This document shows positions 14,759 to 20,777 of a stretch of DNA of 57,751 bases, in pieces. Source of the DNA: a virus; IMG/VR virus record IMGVR_UViG_3300023109_000027, positions 1 to 57,751 of that record; one strand, 5' to 3'. A model generated the notes under the pieces. That model did no database searches. It was not told where the DNA came from and worked only from the letters and a program-made list of their open reading frames with translations. The translations under genes and the position numbers were made by a program. Each line of letters starts with the position of its first letter. Within the stretch, counting starts at the first letter, position 1.

Positions 14759-14962
14759 TTAAAAGTAGTGACTAATTAAGTCTCTTAGACCACCGACATA
14801 AAACCCACCGCCTGTTTCGCCTGTCACGGGGTTATCTTCGCCATCGTTGAGGTAAACAAATATTCTCATGTCACCTTCTCCTCGCGAGTCTTTTGGGTCT
14901 GTTGTTATTTCATCAATCCACGGCAACTCTTGGGCTTCTTTCCAAGACCTTGGTTTTTTCAT
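14759..14962 (-). CDS. Small hypothetical protein (67 aa)
   Basis: Starts MKKPRSWKEAQELPWIDEIT, followed by an acidic strand-rich segment (MRIFVYLNDGEDNPVTGETG). Not recognised. It is preceded by a 27-bp leader identical to that of the next gene upstream, including AATGGAGAACAGAC. Confidence 0.55.
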   Translation of the reverse strand: MKKPRSWKEAQELPWIDEITTDPKDSRGEGDMRIFVYLNDGEDNPVTGETGGGFYVGGLRDLISHYF

Positions 14963-14983
14963 GTCTGTTCTCCATTGGGTTTA
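14957..14983. repeat. Duplicated translation leader, copy 1
   Basis: These 27 bases are identical to 15137-15163. They hold the start codon, GGAGAAC ribosome-binding motif and the preceding AAACCC. Each copy serves a different gene. Confidence 0.85.
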
Positions 14984-15142
14984 TTCAAACACTGTTTCGC
15001 TTCGATCAAGCGCCTTGGTCATTTCGCGCTCAACACGTTTGGCTATCCCTCGTTCTGGCGATATTTCCCACGCGACAGATTTAAGGCTTTCTAATACAAC
15101 ATCAATTTGATTGGCGGTTAAAGTTATGTTTCGGACTTTCAT
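14981..15142 (-). CDS. Small hypothetical protein (53 aa)
   Basis: A short gene with its own GGAGAACAGAC leader and ATG at 15142, ending just inside the leader of the next gene. The product (MKVRNITLTANQIDVVLESL at the start) has a beta-strand followed by helices and charged residues. Not recognised. The duplicated leader shows that both genes are translated by the same signal. Confidence 0.65.
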   Translation of the reverse strand: MKVRNITLTANQIDVVLESLKSVAWEISPERGIAKRVEREMTKALDRSETVFE

Positions 15143-15163
15143 GTCTGTTCTCCATTGGGTTTA
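15137..15163. repeat. Duplicated translation leader, copy 2
   Basis: Identical to 14957-14983 over 27 bases; see that entry. Confidence 0.85.
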
Positions 15164-15176
15164 CTCTTAAAGAGTA
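15162..15176. promoter_or_regulatory. Operator-like palindrome
   Basis: TACTCTT, one central base and AAGAGTA form a perfect inverted repeat that overlaps the likely -10 and start site of the promoter at 15171-15199. A repressor bound here would block the promoter. Confidence 0.45.
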
Positions 15177-15199
15177 CCCTTAGCATAGAAGAAAGTCAA
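15171..15199 (-). promoter_or_regulatory. Putative promoter of the 53-residue gene
   Basis: TTGACT, 17 bases, TACTCT on the minus strand. The -35 is good and preceded by C, as in other promoters here (CTTGA); the -10 is weak and lies in the palindrome. Confidence 0.4.
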
Positions 15200-15396
15200 G
15201 TGCGACAAAGTGTCACACCCCAGACTCGTTGTCCGTGAACCCATTCGCTTATCACCAGACCCAAGCGCCTTAATCGTCTAAGGTAGTAGAGCGCGGCATC
15301 TAGTTTCATTTTGGCCCGCTCTGCCACTTCAAGGTCCGTGAGCCACGATCCTTGTTTCATCACTTCGATTATGGTTTTAAATCCAGTATCCATCAT
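15196..15396 (-). CDS. Small winged-helix DNA-binding protein
   Basis: 66 residues with a helix-turn-helix (WLTDLEVAERAKMKLDAALY) followed by a basic third helix (YLRRLRRLGL) and a two-stranded wing (VISEWVHGQRVWGV). This is a complete minimal winged helix. It probably regulates transcription; the palindrome at 15162-15176 just downstream is a candidate site. It contains a copy of the dispersed 15-bp motif. Confidence 0.65.
   Translation of the reverse strand: MMDTGFKTIIEVMKQGSWLTDLEVAERAKMKLDAALYYLRRLRRLGLVISEWVHGQRVWGVTLCRT
15336..15350 (+). repeat. Copy of the dispersed 15-bp motif
   Basis: CCGTGAGCCACGATC, one base from the consensus, within the winged-helix gene. Confidence 0.55.
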
Positions 15397-15586
15397 TACG
15401 AAGGCTCCTGACGTATCTGTCCAGTTCTTCTGCGGCGGTCCAGTAGTTTTGGTTGGCGTTGGGTAATGGTTCTTTTACGAACCGCGCATCTTGGCATCTA
15501 TCGACTTCTTGTCGAAGGAATTTCAGTTCGGATTCTTGAAAGGGGTTGAGGTCTTTTTGGATGCGTTGAATGTCTTCTTCTTGCAT
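15377..15586 (-). CDS. Small hypothetical protein (69 aa)
   Basis: A charged helical protein (MQEEDIQRIQKDLNPFQESE at the start) ending in an aromatic segment (NYWTAAEELDRYVRSLRNDG). Not recognised. It overlaps the winged-helix gene by 20 bases and the 54-residue frame upstream by 64. Confidence 0.5.
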   Translation of the reverse strand: MQEEDIQRIQKDLNPFQESELKFLRQEVDRCQDARFVKEPLPNANQNYWTAAEELDRYVRSLRNDGYWI

Positions 15587-15687
15587 AGTTCTATTTCTTC
15601 CCGTTGTTTTTTGATTATTTCGAACTGCTGTTCCAGTTCTAGGAATTGCTGATCTATTTCGGAGAACAGTTTAACTGCGTCGGGCAT
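15523..15687 (-). CDS. Possible small coiled-coil protein (54 aa)
   Basis: ATG at 15687 lies inside the last codons of the previous gene, with AGAGGAT upstream. The product starts with a clear heptad helix (FLELEQQFEIIKKQREEIEL) and ends in a basic tail. The frame overlaps the next gene by 64 bases, which weakens the call. Without it the interval 15587-15670 would be empty. Confidence 0.45.
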   Translation of the reverse strand: MPDAVKLFSEIDQQFLELEQQFEIIKKQREEIELCKKKTFNASKKTSTPFKNPN

Positions 15688-15934
15688 TGCTAACATCCTC
15701 TCTTACTTTATCCAGAAACTTGATAGCGTCTCTGTTAGCCACTCTGACGATACGGGCGTGTCCATCATCCAGATTTATGCAGCGCACGATTTTGGGCAGC
15801 ATGTCGTCCCAATCGCCTTGCATACCGTATGACCAGATCATGTACGCAATCAGGGTAGACATTTCATCGGGGTTAAGCTGCGTGGGGCAAGCCTCTATAA
15901 TGCCCTCTGCCACTTCTGATAGGTGATTACTCAT
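15671..15934 (-). CDS. Hypothetical protein (87 aa)
   Basis: Helical, acidic protein (SEVAEGIIEACPTQLNPDEM; MIWSYGMQGDWDDMLPKIVR). ATG at 15934 overlaps the previous stop (ATGA). Not recognised. Confidence 0.55.
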   Translation of the reverse strand: MSNHLSEVAEGIIEACPTQLNPDEMSTLIAYMIWSYGMQGDWDDMLPKIVRCINLDDGHARIVRVANRDAIKFLDKVREDVSNARRS

Positions 15935-16224
15935 AAAAGCTCCTCCTGCCCTTTAAACGTGATTTGATAGCGTCTGGCGCGGCCTAGAACTTTCTCTATT
16001 GGGGAGTTTGTTTCAACGGCGGCTTCTTCCAGAGTATAACCTTTTTGGGACATTTCCAAAAGTTTTTGTGCGGCGAGTGAGCGGTTAATTTCCGAGAGCC
16101 GCGGTCCGCCGCCTTTGATTTTATTTTTGACGATACCGTAGTTAGGTTTTTGGCCCTCGTAGGGTTCCAGCATCTTGGCGTTTTCTATTTTCGCTAGGGT
16201 CTTCCACTGTTCCAGTGCGGTCAT
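15931..16224 (-). CDS. Small protein with helix-turn-helix-like segment
   Basis: 97 residues. GYTLEEAAVETNSPIEKVLG near the C-terminus has the spacing of a helix-turn-helix of the kind that reads DNA. A basic segment (NYGIVKNKIKGGGPRLSEIN) precedes it. The role may be regulatory. The start overlaps the upstream gene by 83 bases in another frame, so a later start cannot be excluded. Confidence 0.5.
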   Translation of the reverse strand: MTALEQWKTLAKIENAKMLEPYEGQKPNYGIVKNKIKGGGPRLSEINRSLAAQKLLEMSQKGYTLEEAAVETNSPIEKVLGRARRYQITFKGQEELL

Positions 16225-16366
16225 AGTTCCCTCCCAGAAACCTTTTAAGCATTTGCATCATAGCCATTGGGGACTTGGCTTTAACCAAGTCCCGCAACTT
16301 TCTGTTTTCTTCGCAGACGCGTTCGTACTCGTCGCGGTGGATCATGTTGAACTCCCACTTTGTCAT
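16142..16366 (-). CDS. Small hypothetical protein (74 aa)
   Basis: Starts at an ATG joined to the previous stop (TGATG). The N-terminal helix is heptad-like (EYERVCEENRKLRDLVKAKS), followed by a basic, probably unstructured tail. Not recognised. Confidence 0.45.
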   Translation of the reverse strand: MTKWEFNMIHRDEYERVCEENRKLRDLVKAKSPMAMMQMLKRFLGGNYDRTGTVEDPSENRKRQDAGTLRGPKT

Positions 16367-16665
16367 CAGTGTCTAGTTTTCTGGGCTTCTTTTTGCCCTT
16401 CTGCGGACAGGGTATCCCAATCTTTAATCATGTACGGCAGATCGTTTGCCACGCAGTATCCGGTCAGAGTGTAAATCGCCAACTCATTCATTTCTGGTTG
16501 AATAACGAGTAGGAGGTTTTTGGCGTCATTATCCCTGTCAAGTAGGCGCATAACAAAGTCACTTTTTTCTGCGTCTTCCCACGCCATACAACCGTCATCG
16601 GTTGTTGCGGCGCACGGTCCGACGATAGCGGACAGGTAGCTGATATGCCAAGCTTTGTCGCTCAT
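16366..16665 (-). CDS. Hypothetical protein (99 aa)
   Basis: Begins MSDKAWHISYLSAIVGPCAA and contains an acidic helix and two strands (NLLLVIQPEMNELAIYTLTG). Not recognised. Coupled to the genes on either side by overlapping start and stop codons. Confidence 0.55.
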   Translation of the reverse strand: MSDKAWHISYLSAIVGPCAATTDDGCMAWEDAEKSDFVMRLLDRDNDAKNLLLVIQPEMNELAIYTLTGYCVANDLPYMIKDWDTLSAEGQKEAQKTRH

Positions 16666-16880
16666 TCAATTCTCCAAACTCTGAAGCCGCCGCTATGGTG
16701 TAGGATGCTTCTCACGGTTACTTTGATCCCGAGGCTTTCTGCTTTTGAATAGATACCCGCTGGCGCGGTAACATCTGCAACGTGGAAGCTGTCGCCAACT
16801 TCCAAATCCTCTAGGATGGCGAACTTCCCTTTCCGCTGTGACGCGGGAAGGGGGATGTTTTTTTCTATCTTATAACTCAT
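16662..16880 (-). CDS. Small conserved-looking phage protein (72 aa)
   Basis: The start MSYKIEKNIPLP followed by LEDLEVGDSFHV is a pattern I recognise from many phage small proteins of unknown function. It is a compact beta-rich protein with a C-terminal VRSILHHSGGFRVWRIE. It may bind nucleic acid, but this is a guess. ATGA overlap with the ParB-like gene. Confidence 0.6.
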   Translation of the reverse strand: MSYKIEKNIPLPASQRKGKFAILEDLEVGDSFHVADVTAPAGIYSKAESLGIKVTVRSILHHSGGFRVWRIE

Positions 16881-17716
16881 TCGGCAGCCGCCTCGCGGAT
16901 CACGCGGCGAACGTCTGAATGGAGGTCCTCTAGAAAGCCGCTGGATATTTGGATTTTGCTCTGATGTTTCATGCGGCGCTCTAACAGATAAACGCCTCGG
17001 CAGAACTTATCGTTGGCTACGACTTTACCGCTAGTATTTAGCTTACCGTTTGGAAACATGATCTGTTCGCGGTAGTTTAAATACATGGAAGGCCAGTGGT
17101 AGTCTTTATTGTTCTGCAACATTTCAAGCACCGAGATAGCTTCGTAATCGGGTAGTACCCGCCTATGAACACAGTACGCCATTGCGGCTTTAAATTGAAC
17201 AGAATTAAAGCACCGATTGTTTTTTACCCAACGGGTGTTCTGATCGAAGTGGCGCAGAATATCCCCCATGTAAGTGTCCGCGATCCGCGATACGACGGCT
17301 TCATCTTTAAGCCGTCCATCAAGGCCCGCGCAGCGCATGAGGTAGAGTATGGGCTGCACTATGTTGCTTTGGTTTAATCCTGTAATGTCTGCGATTGATC
17401 GGGCTTTGCCGAGGTCCAGAGACGCGTACAGTCTTTGGCACTCTTCCGGCGACTCTATACGGCACTGCACCACCACACCTTGGTCAGCGAGAATTACAGC
17501 CATACATCTATTTTGACCATTATATAAAAAACCGTCTGTATCAATCAGAATAGGCGTTTCCATTGCGTCTACAACCCAGCGGCCTTGTGTAATCTTTGCC
17601 GCGAGGTCTTTAACGTGTTGATCTTTAACACCTCTGTGGATTTTACGGTTTTTATACCAGTTATTACTAAGCAGTTCTGTTGCGGCTGCTTTATCAAGAA
17701 AGCGTGACTCAAGCAT
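16877..17716 (-). CDS. ParB/Srx-fold protein
   Basis: 279 residues. The N-terminal part has the ParB-nuclease-like signature TPILIDTDGFLYNGQNRCMA near residues 55-75, with the G-Q-N-R core replacing the usual G-x-H/N-R box. Such stand-alone phage proteins are thought to bind or cut DNA, or bind a nucleotide. The helical C-terminal half contains basic segments (RVIREAAAE at the end). I use the ATG at 17716, preceded by AAAGGAGAACAAAC, with a promoter 30 bases upstream. The leader is a perfect 13-base complement of the candidate RNA at 17839-17920. Confidence 0.65.
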   Translation of the reverse strand: MLESRFLDKAAATELLSNNWYKNRKIHRGVKDQHVKDLAAKITQGRWVVDAMETPILIDTDGFLYNGQNRCMAVILADQGVVVQCRIESPEECQRLYASLDLGKARSIADITGLNQSNIVQPILYLMRCAGLDGRLKDEAVVSRIADTYMGDILRHFDQNTRWVKNNRCFNSVQFKAAMAYCVHRRVLPDYEAISVLEMLQNNKDYHWPSMYLNYREQIMFPNGKLNTSGKVVANDKFCRGVYLLERRMKHQSKIQISSGFLEDLHSDVRRVIREAAAE

Positions 17717-17744
17717 GTTTGTTCTCCTTTGGTTGAGTAAAGCT

Positions 17745-17773
17745 AAGATAAACCAGCTATACGAGATAGTCAA
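17745..17773 (-). promoter_or_regulatory. Sigma-70-like promoter of the ParB-like operon
   Basis: TTGACT, 17 bases, TATCTT on the minus strand, about 29 bases upstream of the ATG at 17716. Confidence 0.6.
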
Positions 17774-17803
17774 GTACAAATAATAAATGCTGATTTAAAT
17801 CCG

Positions 17804-17826
17804 TCACGCTAACGTCGTTAGCGTGA
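17804..17826. promoter_or_regulatory. Perfect 10-bp palindrome upstream of the ParB-like promoter
   Basis: TCACGCTAAC, loop GTC, GTTAGCGTGA. It lies 31 bases upstream of the -35 and 12 bases below the terminator of the small RNA. No U-run follows, so it reads as an operator or activator site and not a terminator. Confidence 0.55.
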
Positions 17827-17838
17827 TTAATTGGACAA

Positions 17839-17873
17839 GAAAAAACCCTCACCGCGGGTATTTCGGTGAGGGT
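17839..17873 (-). terminator. Rho-independent terminator
   Basis: ACCCTCACCG and CGGTGAGGGT form a perfect 10-bp stem, followed by six or more T on the minus strand. It ends the small RNA and any read-through from the ribbon-helix-helix gene. Confidence 0.85.
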
Positions 17874-17920
17874 TCCATGTTTATTGGAGAACAAACATAT
17901 TAATATCTCATGAGGAGATA
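17839..17920 (-). ncRNA. Candidate three-hairpin antisense RNA targeting the phage leader motif
   Basis: Three stem-loops lie back to back on the minus strand. First, TATCTC/GAGATA at 17904-17920 with a 5-base loop. Second, ATGTTT/AAACAT at 17877-17898 with the loop GTTCTCCAAT. Third, a 10-bp GC-rich terminator stem at 17845-17873 followed by TTTTTT. The second loop is the exact complement of ATTGGAGAAC, the leader motif of several phage genes. A promoter-like element ends five bases before the first hairpin. It could instead be the structured 3' end of the mRNA from 17951-18127. Confidence 0.55.
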
Positions 17921-17925
17921 CATAT

Positions 17926-17954
17926 TACATACGCGATAATATGGGAGTGGTCAA
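17926..17954 (-). promoter_or_regulatory. Promoter-like element ahead of the small RNA
   Basis: TTGACC, 17 bases, TATGTA on the minus strand. The -35 overlaps the stop of the upstream gene. The spacer matches that of the promoter at 12548-12576 (CTCCCATATNATCGC), so the element looks conserved beyond the two hexamers. Confidence 0.5.
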
Positions 17955-18127
17955 GCTTCTTCGTAGTGTTGCTTCAGCTTATTTCGAACAGACTTCAGTT
18001 TGCTGTATTGGTCAAACATGAAGCGTAGTTGTCCGCTGATTGTGCGGCCTTCGATAGCCGATAAAATCTTCAGTTCTCGGTAAACTTCGACCGGAACGAG
18101 GACTGATTTCCATTTTGTAGTATCCAT
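17951..18127 (-). CDS. Ribbon-helix-helix-like regulator (58 aa)
   Basis: I start this gene at the ATG at 18127 (MDTTKWKSVLVPVEVYREL); the longer frame runs through the DNA polymerase terminator and is implausible. The N-terminal strand (WKSVLVPVEVYRELKILSAI) and the helix pair around GRTISGQLRFMFDQYSKL match the MetJ/Arc/CopG fold, a small dimeric repressor. AAGG lies eight bases upstream. Candidate targets are the palindromes at 17804-17826 and 15162-15176. Confidence 0.65.
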   Translation of the reverse strand: MDTTKWKSVLVPVEVYRELKILSAIEGRTISGQLRFMFDQYSKLKSVRNKLKQHYEEA

Positions 18128-18157
18128 CTTATGCGCCTTTGTGCGAGTTTCTGGGAC

Positions 18158-18187
18158 TATATAGGATAAACACTTGATACACAACAA
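18158..18187 (-). promoter_or_regulatory. Weak promoter of the ribbon-helix-helix gene
   Basis: A good -10 (TATATA) lies 30 bases upstream of the ATG at 18127. The -35 (TTGTTG, 18-base spacer) overlaps the polymerase terminator's U-run. Confidence 0.35.
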
Positions 18188-18219
18188 AAAACCCCCGCCT
18201 TGCTGAACCAAAGCGGGGG
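18185..18219 (-). terminator. Rho-independent terminator after the DNA polymerase gene
   Basis: CCCCCGC and GCGGGGG pair around a 14-base loop and are followed by TTTTTTG on the minus strand, 15 bases after the polymerase stop. Confidence 0.85.
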
Positions 18220-18233
18220 AGTTGAAGAGCAGA

Positions 18234-20129
18234 CTATACCGCTTCGCCCCATGACGGACCCAACTCAACGTCACAAAGGCTTGGCAACTCCAAGGGTACA
18301 GCATTTTGCATGATTAGTGCAACCTTTTCGGCCTCTTCTCGTGACTTTACTGACATAGCCAGTTCATCGTGTATTTGCAGCATGGGCAGATAACCTTCTC
18401 GGTACAGATCGACCATAGCTTTTTTGGTCATGTCCGCGGCGGACGCTTGGATCAGCCTGTTGAGTGCTTTGTAGGTGTACGCTCTGACTAGCGGGGTGTG
18501 CTTGCCGTGTTCTAGTACGGCTTGCTCGAACGGCAGGGCTTTAAACATTCCAAACTGCTTTGGTTCCCACAACTCAAACCGACACTTCCGGCCTAGTAGG
18601 GACCGTACATGGCCTCGGCTTCCTTTCTGACTAAGGTGACTTTGTACGCCCTTCATCAGTTCTTTCACAAACGGCACCCGCTCATGGTACTGGTTGATTA
18701 GGCTTCTGGCCTGTTCCTCGGGCAGATCAAGTTCAATCGCCAGCTTACCCACGCCCATGCCGTACATAATACCAAGGTTCACGGTCTTCGCTTGTTTACG
18801 CGGGATGCCCGCCATTTCTGCCACCATCGTATGGAAGTCGGTCCGCGGATCGTCATTGTAGCTTTGTATAAACTCTGTGACGCCCCCTAGCACTCTGTTC
18901 TGGCTTTTACCAAATACGTGTGCGTAGTGAACCAAGATGCGCGGTTCTTGTTGGGAGTAATCTATAGCGGCCCATTGTTCTCCTTCTTCCGGCAGAAACA
19001 GGGACCGGATCATTGGTCCTATCTCAGGGTCGCGGGCGGGGATTTGTTGTAAGTTGGGGTTATTCATGGAGAACCGCCCAGATACAGTACCGCCGTCGTC
19101 TGATCTGATTTGGTTTATGTGACTGTGTATACGTCCATCTGAGTTACAGAAGGTCAGGATGTTGTTGATGAACGTGCCTGACGTTTTGTTGAGGTTCCGC
19201 GCTTCTACGATCAGTTTAGGTAACTTATCGGGATGTTCTGACAGGAACTTCTTGGTGAAGGACGGAGAGCCTTTTTCTGTTTTAAAGTATTCTATGCCCA
19301 TTTTATCGAAGGCTTTGGCAATGGACGCCGCGGCCCAGATTTCTATGTCGCAGCCGGAGATACGTTTTATTTCTTTATGGACTTCTTTCTCACGCTTTAG
19401 GATTGCGTTCCGCGTTATTTCTGCTTTGTCCATATCGACGCGAATACCGCGCCATGTCATGTCTACAAGGCAGGGCAGAAGGTCCAGTTCGAGTTCTGTA
19501 ACGGCCTCAAGGTTTTCCTGTTTGATCTGTACAGACAGGTAGTCCCACAGTTTAAGCGTAATCTCTGCATCGTTCTGTGCGTAAGGCCCGACAAACATTG
19601 CGGGCATCTTCCACATTTCTGCTTTTGCATCGAACCCAAACTCCACCGCGGCGGCGTTTAATAGTTTTTCTGATTTGGCTATGCCTAATAGTTCGTAGCA
19701 GAGGTTGTTGAGACTAAAGCTTCTACGGTTTTCATCAAGCAGGGACGCCACAACCATCGTGTCGATCACACGGCCCTTTACATCAAAGCCCATGCGCTTG
19801 ATCCAGCCGAGGTCATACTGAGCGTTGTGCATGACTTTATCTGCGGGGCAGTCGAATATCTTTTTGAGCCACTTGTTAACTTGTTTTTCGTCTAGGTTAC
19901 CGCCGCCTTGGTGCCTGATGGGGATATATCCGGCCCAATCTGTAGTTGCCACGGCGTACCCCACCACTTCGCCGTCACCTCTAGCCCATCCGGGGCCCAT
20001 CTTTTTAAGGTTCGGGTCTTTGGTTTCCACGTCGATAGCGATTGTTTTGGCGTGTGTTAGGTCTGGCAGTTCGTGTGGCGGCACCCATTCGGATAAAAGG
20101 GACGCGCTGCCTACTGTTAGATTACTCAC
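18234..20129 (-). CDS. Family A DNA polymerase with 3'-5' exonuclease
   Basis: The 631-residue replicative polymerase has a proofreading domain (IAIDVET, D33 and E35; HNAQYDLGW, D106; YAQNDAEIT, D187) and a polymerase domain (motif A AAIDYSQQEPRIL with D390; motif B RKQAKTVNLGIMYGM; motif C QIHDEL with D588). The residue equivalent to E. coli Pol I Phe762 is leucine (L452). No 5'-3' exonuclease domain is present. I choose the GTG at 20129, preceded by GGGAG and overlapping the previous stop; an upstream ATG lacks a ribosome site. A terminator follows. Confidence 0.93.
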   Translation of the reverse strand: MSNLTVGSASLLSEWVPPHELPDLTHAKTIAIDVETKDPNLKKMGPGWARGDGEVVGYAVATTDWAGYIPIRHQGGGNLDEKQVNKWLKKIFDCPADKVMHNAQYDLGWIKRMGFDVKGRVIDTMVVASLLDENRRSFSLNNLCYELLGIAKSEKLLNAAAVEFGFDAKAEMWKMPAMFVGPYAQNDAEITLKLWDYLSVQIKQENLEAVTELELDLLPCLVDMTWRGIRVDMDKAEITRNAILKREKEVHKEIKRISGCDIEIWAAASIAKAFDKMGIEYFKTEKGSPSFTKKFLSEHPDKLPKLIVEARNLNKTSGTFINNILTFCNSDGRIHSHINQIRSDDGGTVSGRFSMNNPNLQQIPARDPEIGPMIRSLFLPEEGEQWAAIDYSQQEPRILVHYAHVFGKSQNRVLGGVTEFIQSYNDDPRTDFHTMVAEMAGIPRKQAKTVNLGIMYGMGVGKLAIELDLPEEQARSLINQYHERVPFVKELMKGVQSHLSQKGSRGHVRSLLGRKCRFELWEPKQFGMFKALPFEQAVLEHGKHTPLVRAYTYKALNRLIQASAADMTKKAMVDLYREGYLPMLQIHDELAMSVKSREEAEKVALIMQNAVPLELPSLCDVELGPSWGEAV

Positions 20130-20412
20130 TTTTTTCTCCCGAAAAAGACCCACCGATTGCGCTGTATCCGCACTTGTCGATCCATGAGTCTTCATGGTCT
20201 AGGGTGTTTAGTAGTCTTGCTGTTTTAACCCAATCCATCATAAGCGCAACGTGCTGCGCGGTTAGGTATCCATGCGAGGCTATTGCCCCGTTTAGAATTA
20301 CGTTCCACCCTGTAGCGATACGGTCAAAGTTTTCGAGCGCGTCACCGTAGTCTTTTGCACGGTTGCCTGTCACTAACTCTGCACTTTTTTTTAGTATTTC
20401 TTCTTTTTTCAT
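20122..20412 (-). CDS. DUF6378-like phage protein (96 aa)
   Basis: Starts at the ATG fused to the previous stop (ATGA). The segment NRAKDYGDALENFDRIATGW and the later LMMDWVKTARLLNT resemble a conserved phage family of unknown function often found beside replication genes. The HEDSWIDKCGYSAIG end also fits that family. The protein is helical and soluble. Family name is from memory of the motif. Confidence 0.6.
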   Translation of the reverse strand: MKKEEILKKSAELVTGNRAKDYGDALENFDRIATGWNVILNGAIASHGYLTAQHVALMMDWVKTARLLNTLDHEDSWIDKCGYSAIGGSFSGEKSE

Positions 20413-20777
20413 GTATTTACGTCTTCCCATTGATTTACTTCTGCGTAAAAGTTCCCCGTGCCGCGACTTTTGCACACTTGAGCGTTAATCCACTCTGAGT
20501 CACCGCTTGTTAAAAGCCAATCAATTAGTTCTACGCGGTTAATATTTAAAGTGAACATCACCCATTCAGGAGAGCTTTCTTGCGGGGCTTTTGTGTACAG
20601 TCCTTTTACAAACAACTTTTCTTTACGTTTCTTTTTACGTCGTTTAATACCTAGTTCCGCGGCTAGTTTATCTGCCTTTGCCTTACACGCTTGAGCTTCT
20701 GCGGGGGAGCAAGCAGGGTCCATTGCCTTTTTTAAAAGATTTTCTAATCTTTCGTAAGCTTCTCTTCGATTAATCAT
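20409..20777 (-). CDS. DUF2786-like protein (122 aa)
   Basis: The N-terminal helix pair (RLENLLKKAMDPACSPAEAQ, then KADKLAAELGIK) matches the DUF2786 pattern of two helices separated by a short acidic loop. A lysine/arginine cluster (RRKKKRKEK) follows. The C-terminal half is unknown. Start chosen at 20777, overlapping the sigma-like gene's end; an upstream extension would read through that gene. Confidence 0.55.
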   Translation of the reverse strand: MINRREAYERLENLLKKAMDPACSPAEAQACKAKADKLAAELGIKRRKKKRKEKLFVKGLYTKAPQESSPEWVMFTLNINRVELIDWLLTSGDSEWINAQVCKSRGTGNFYAEVNQWEDVNT

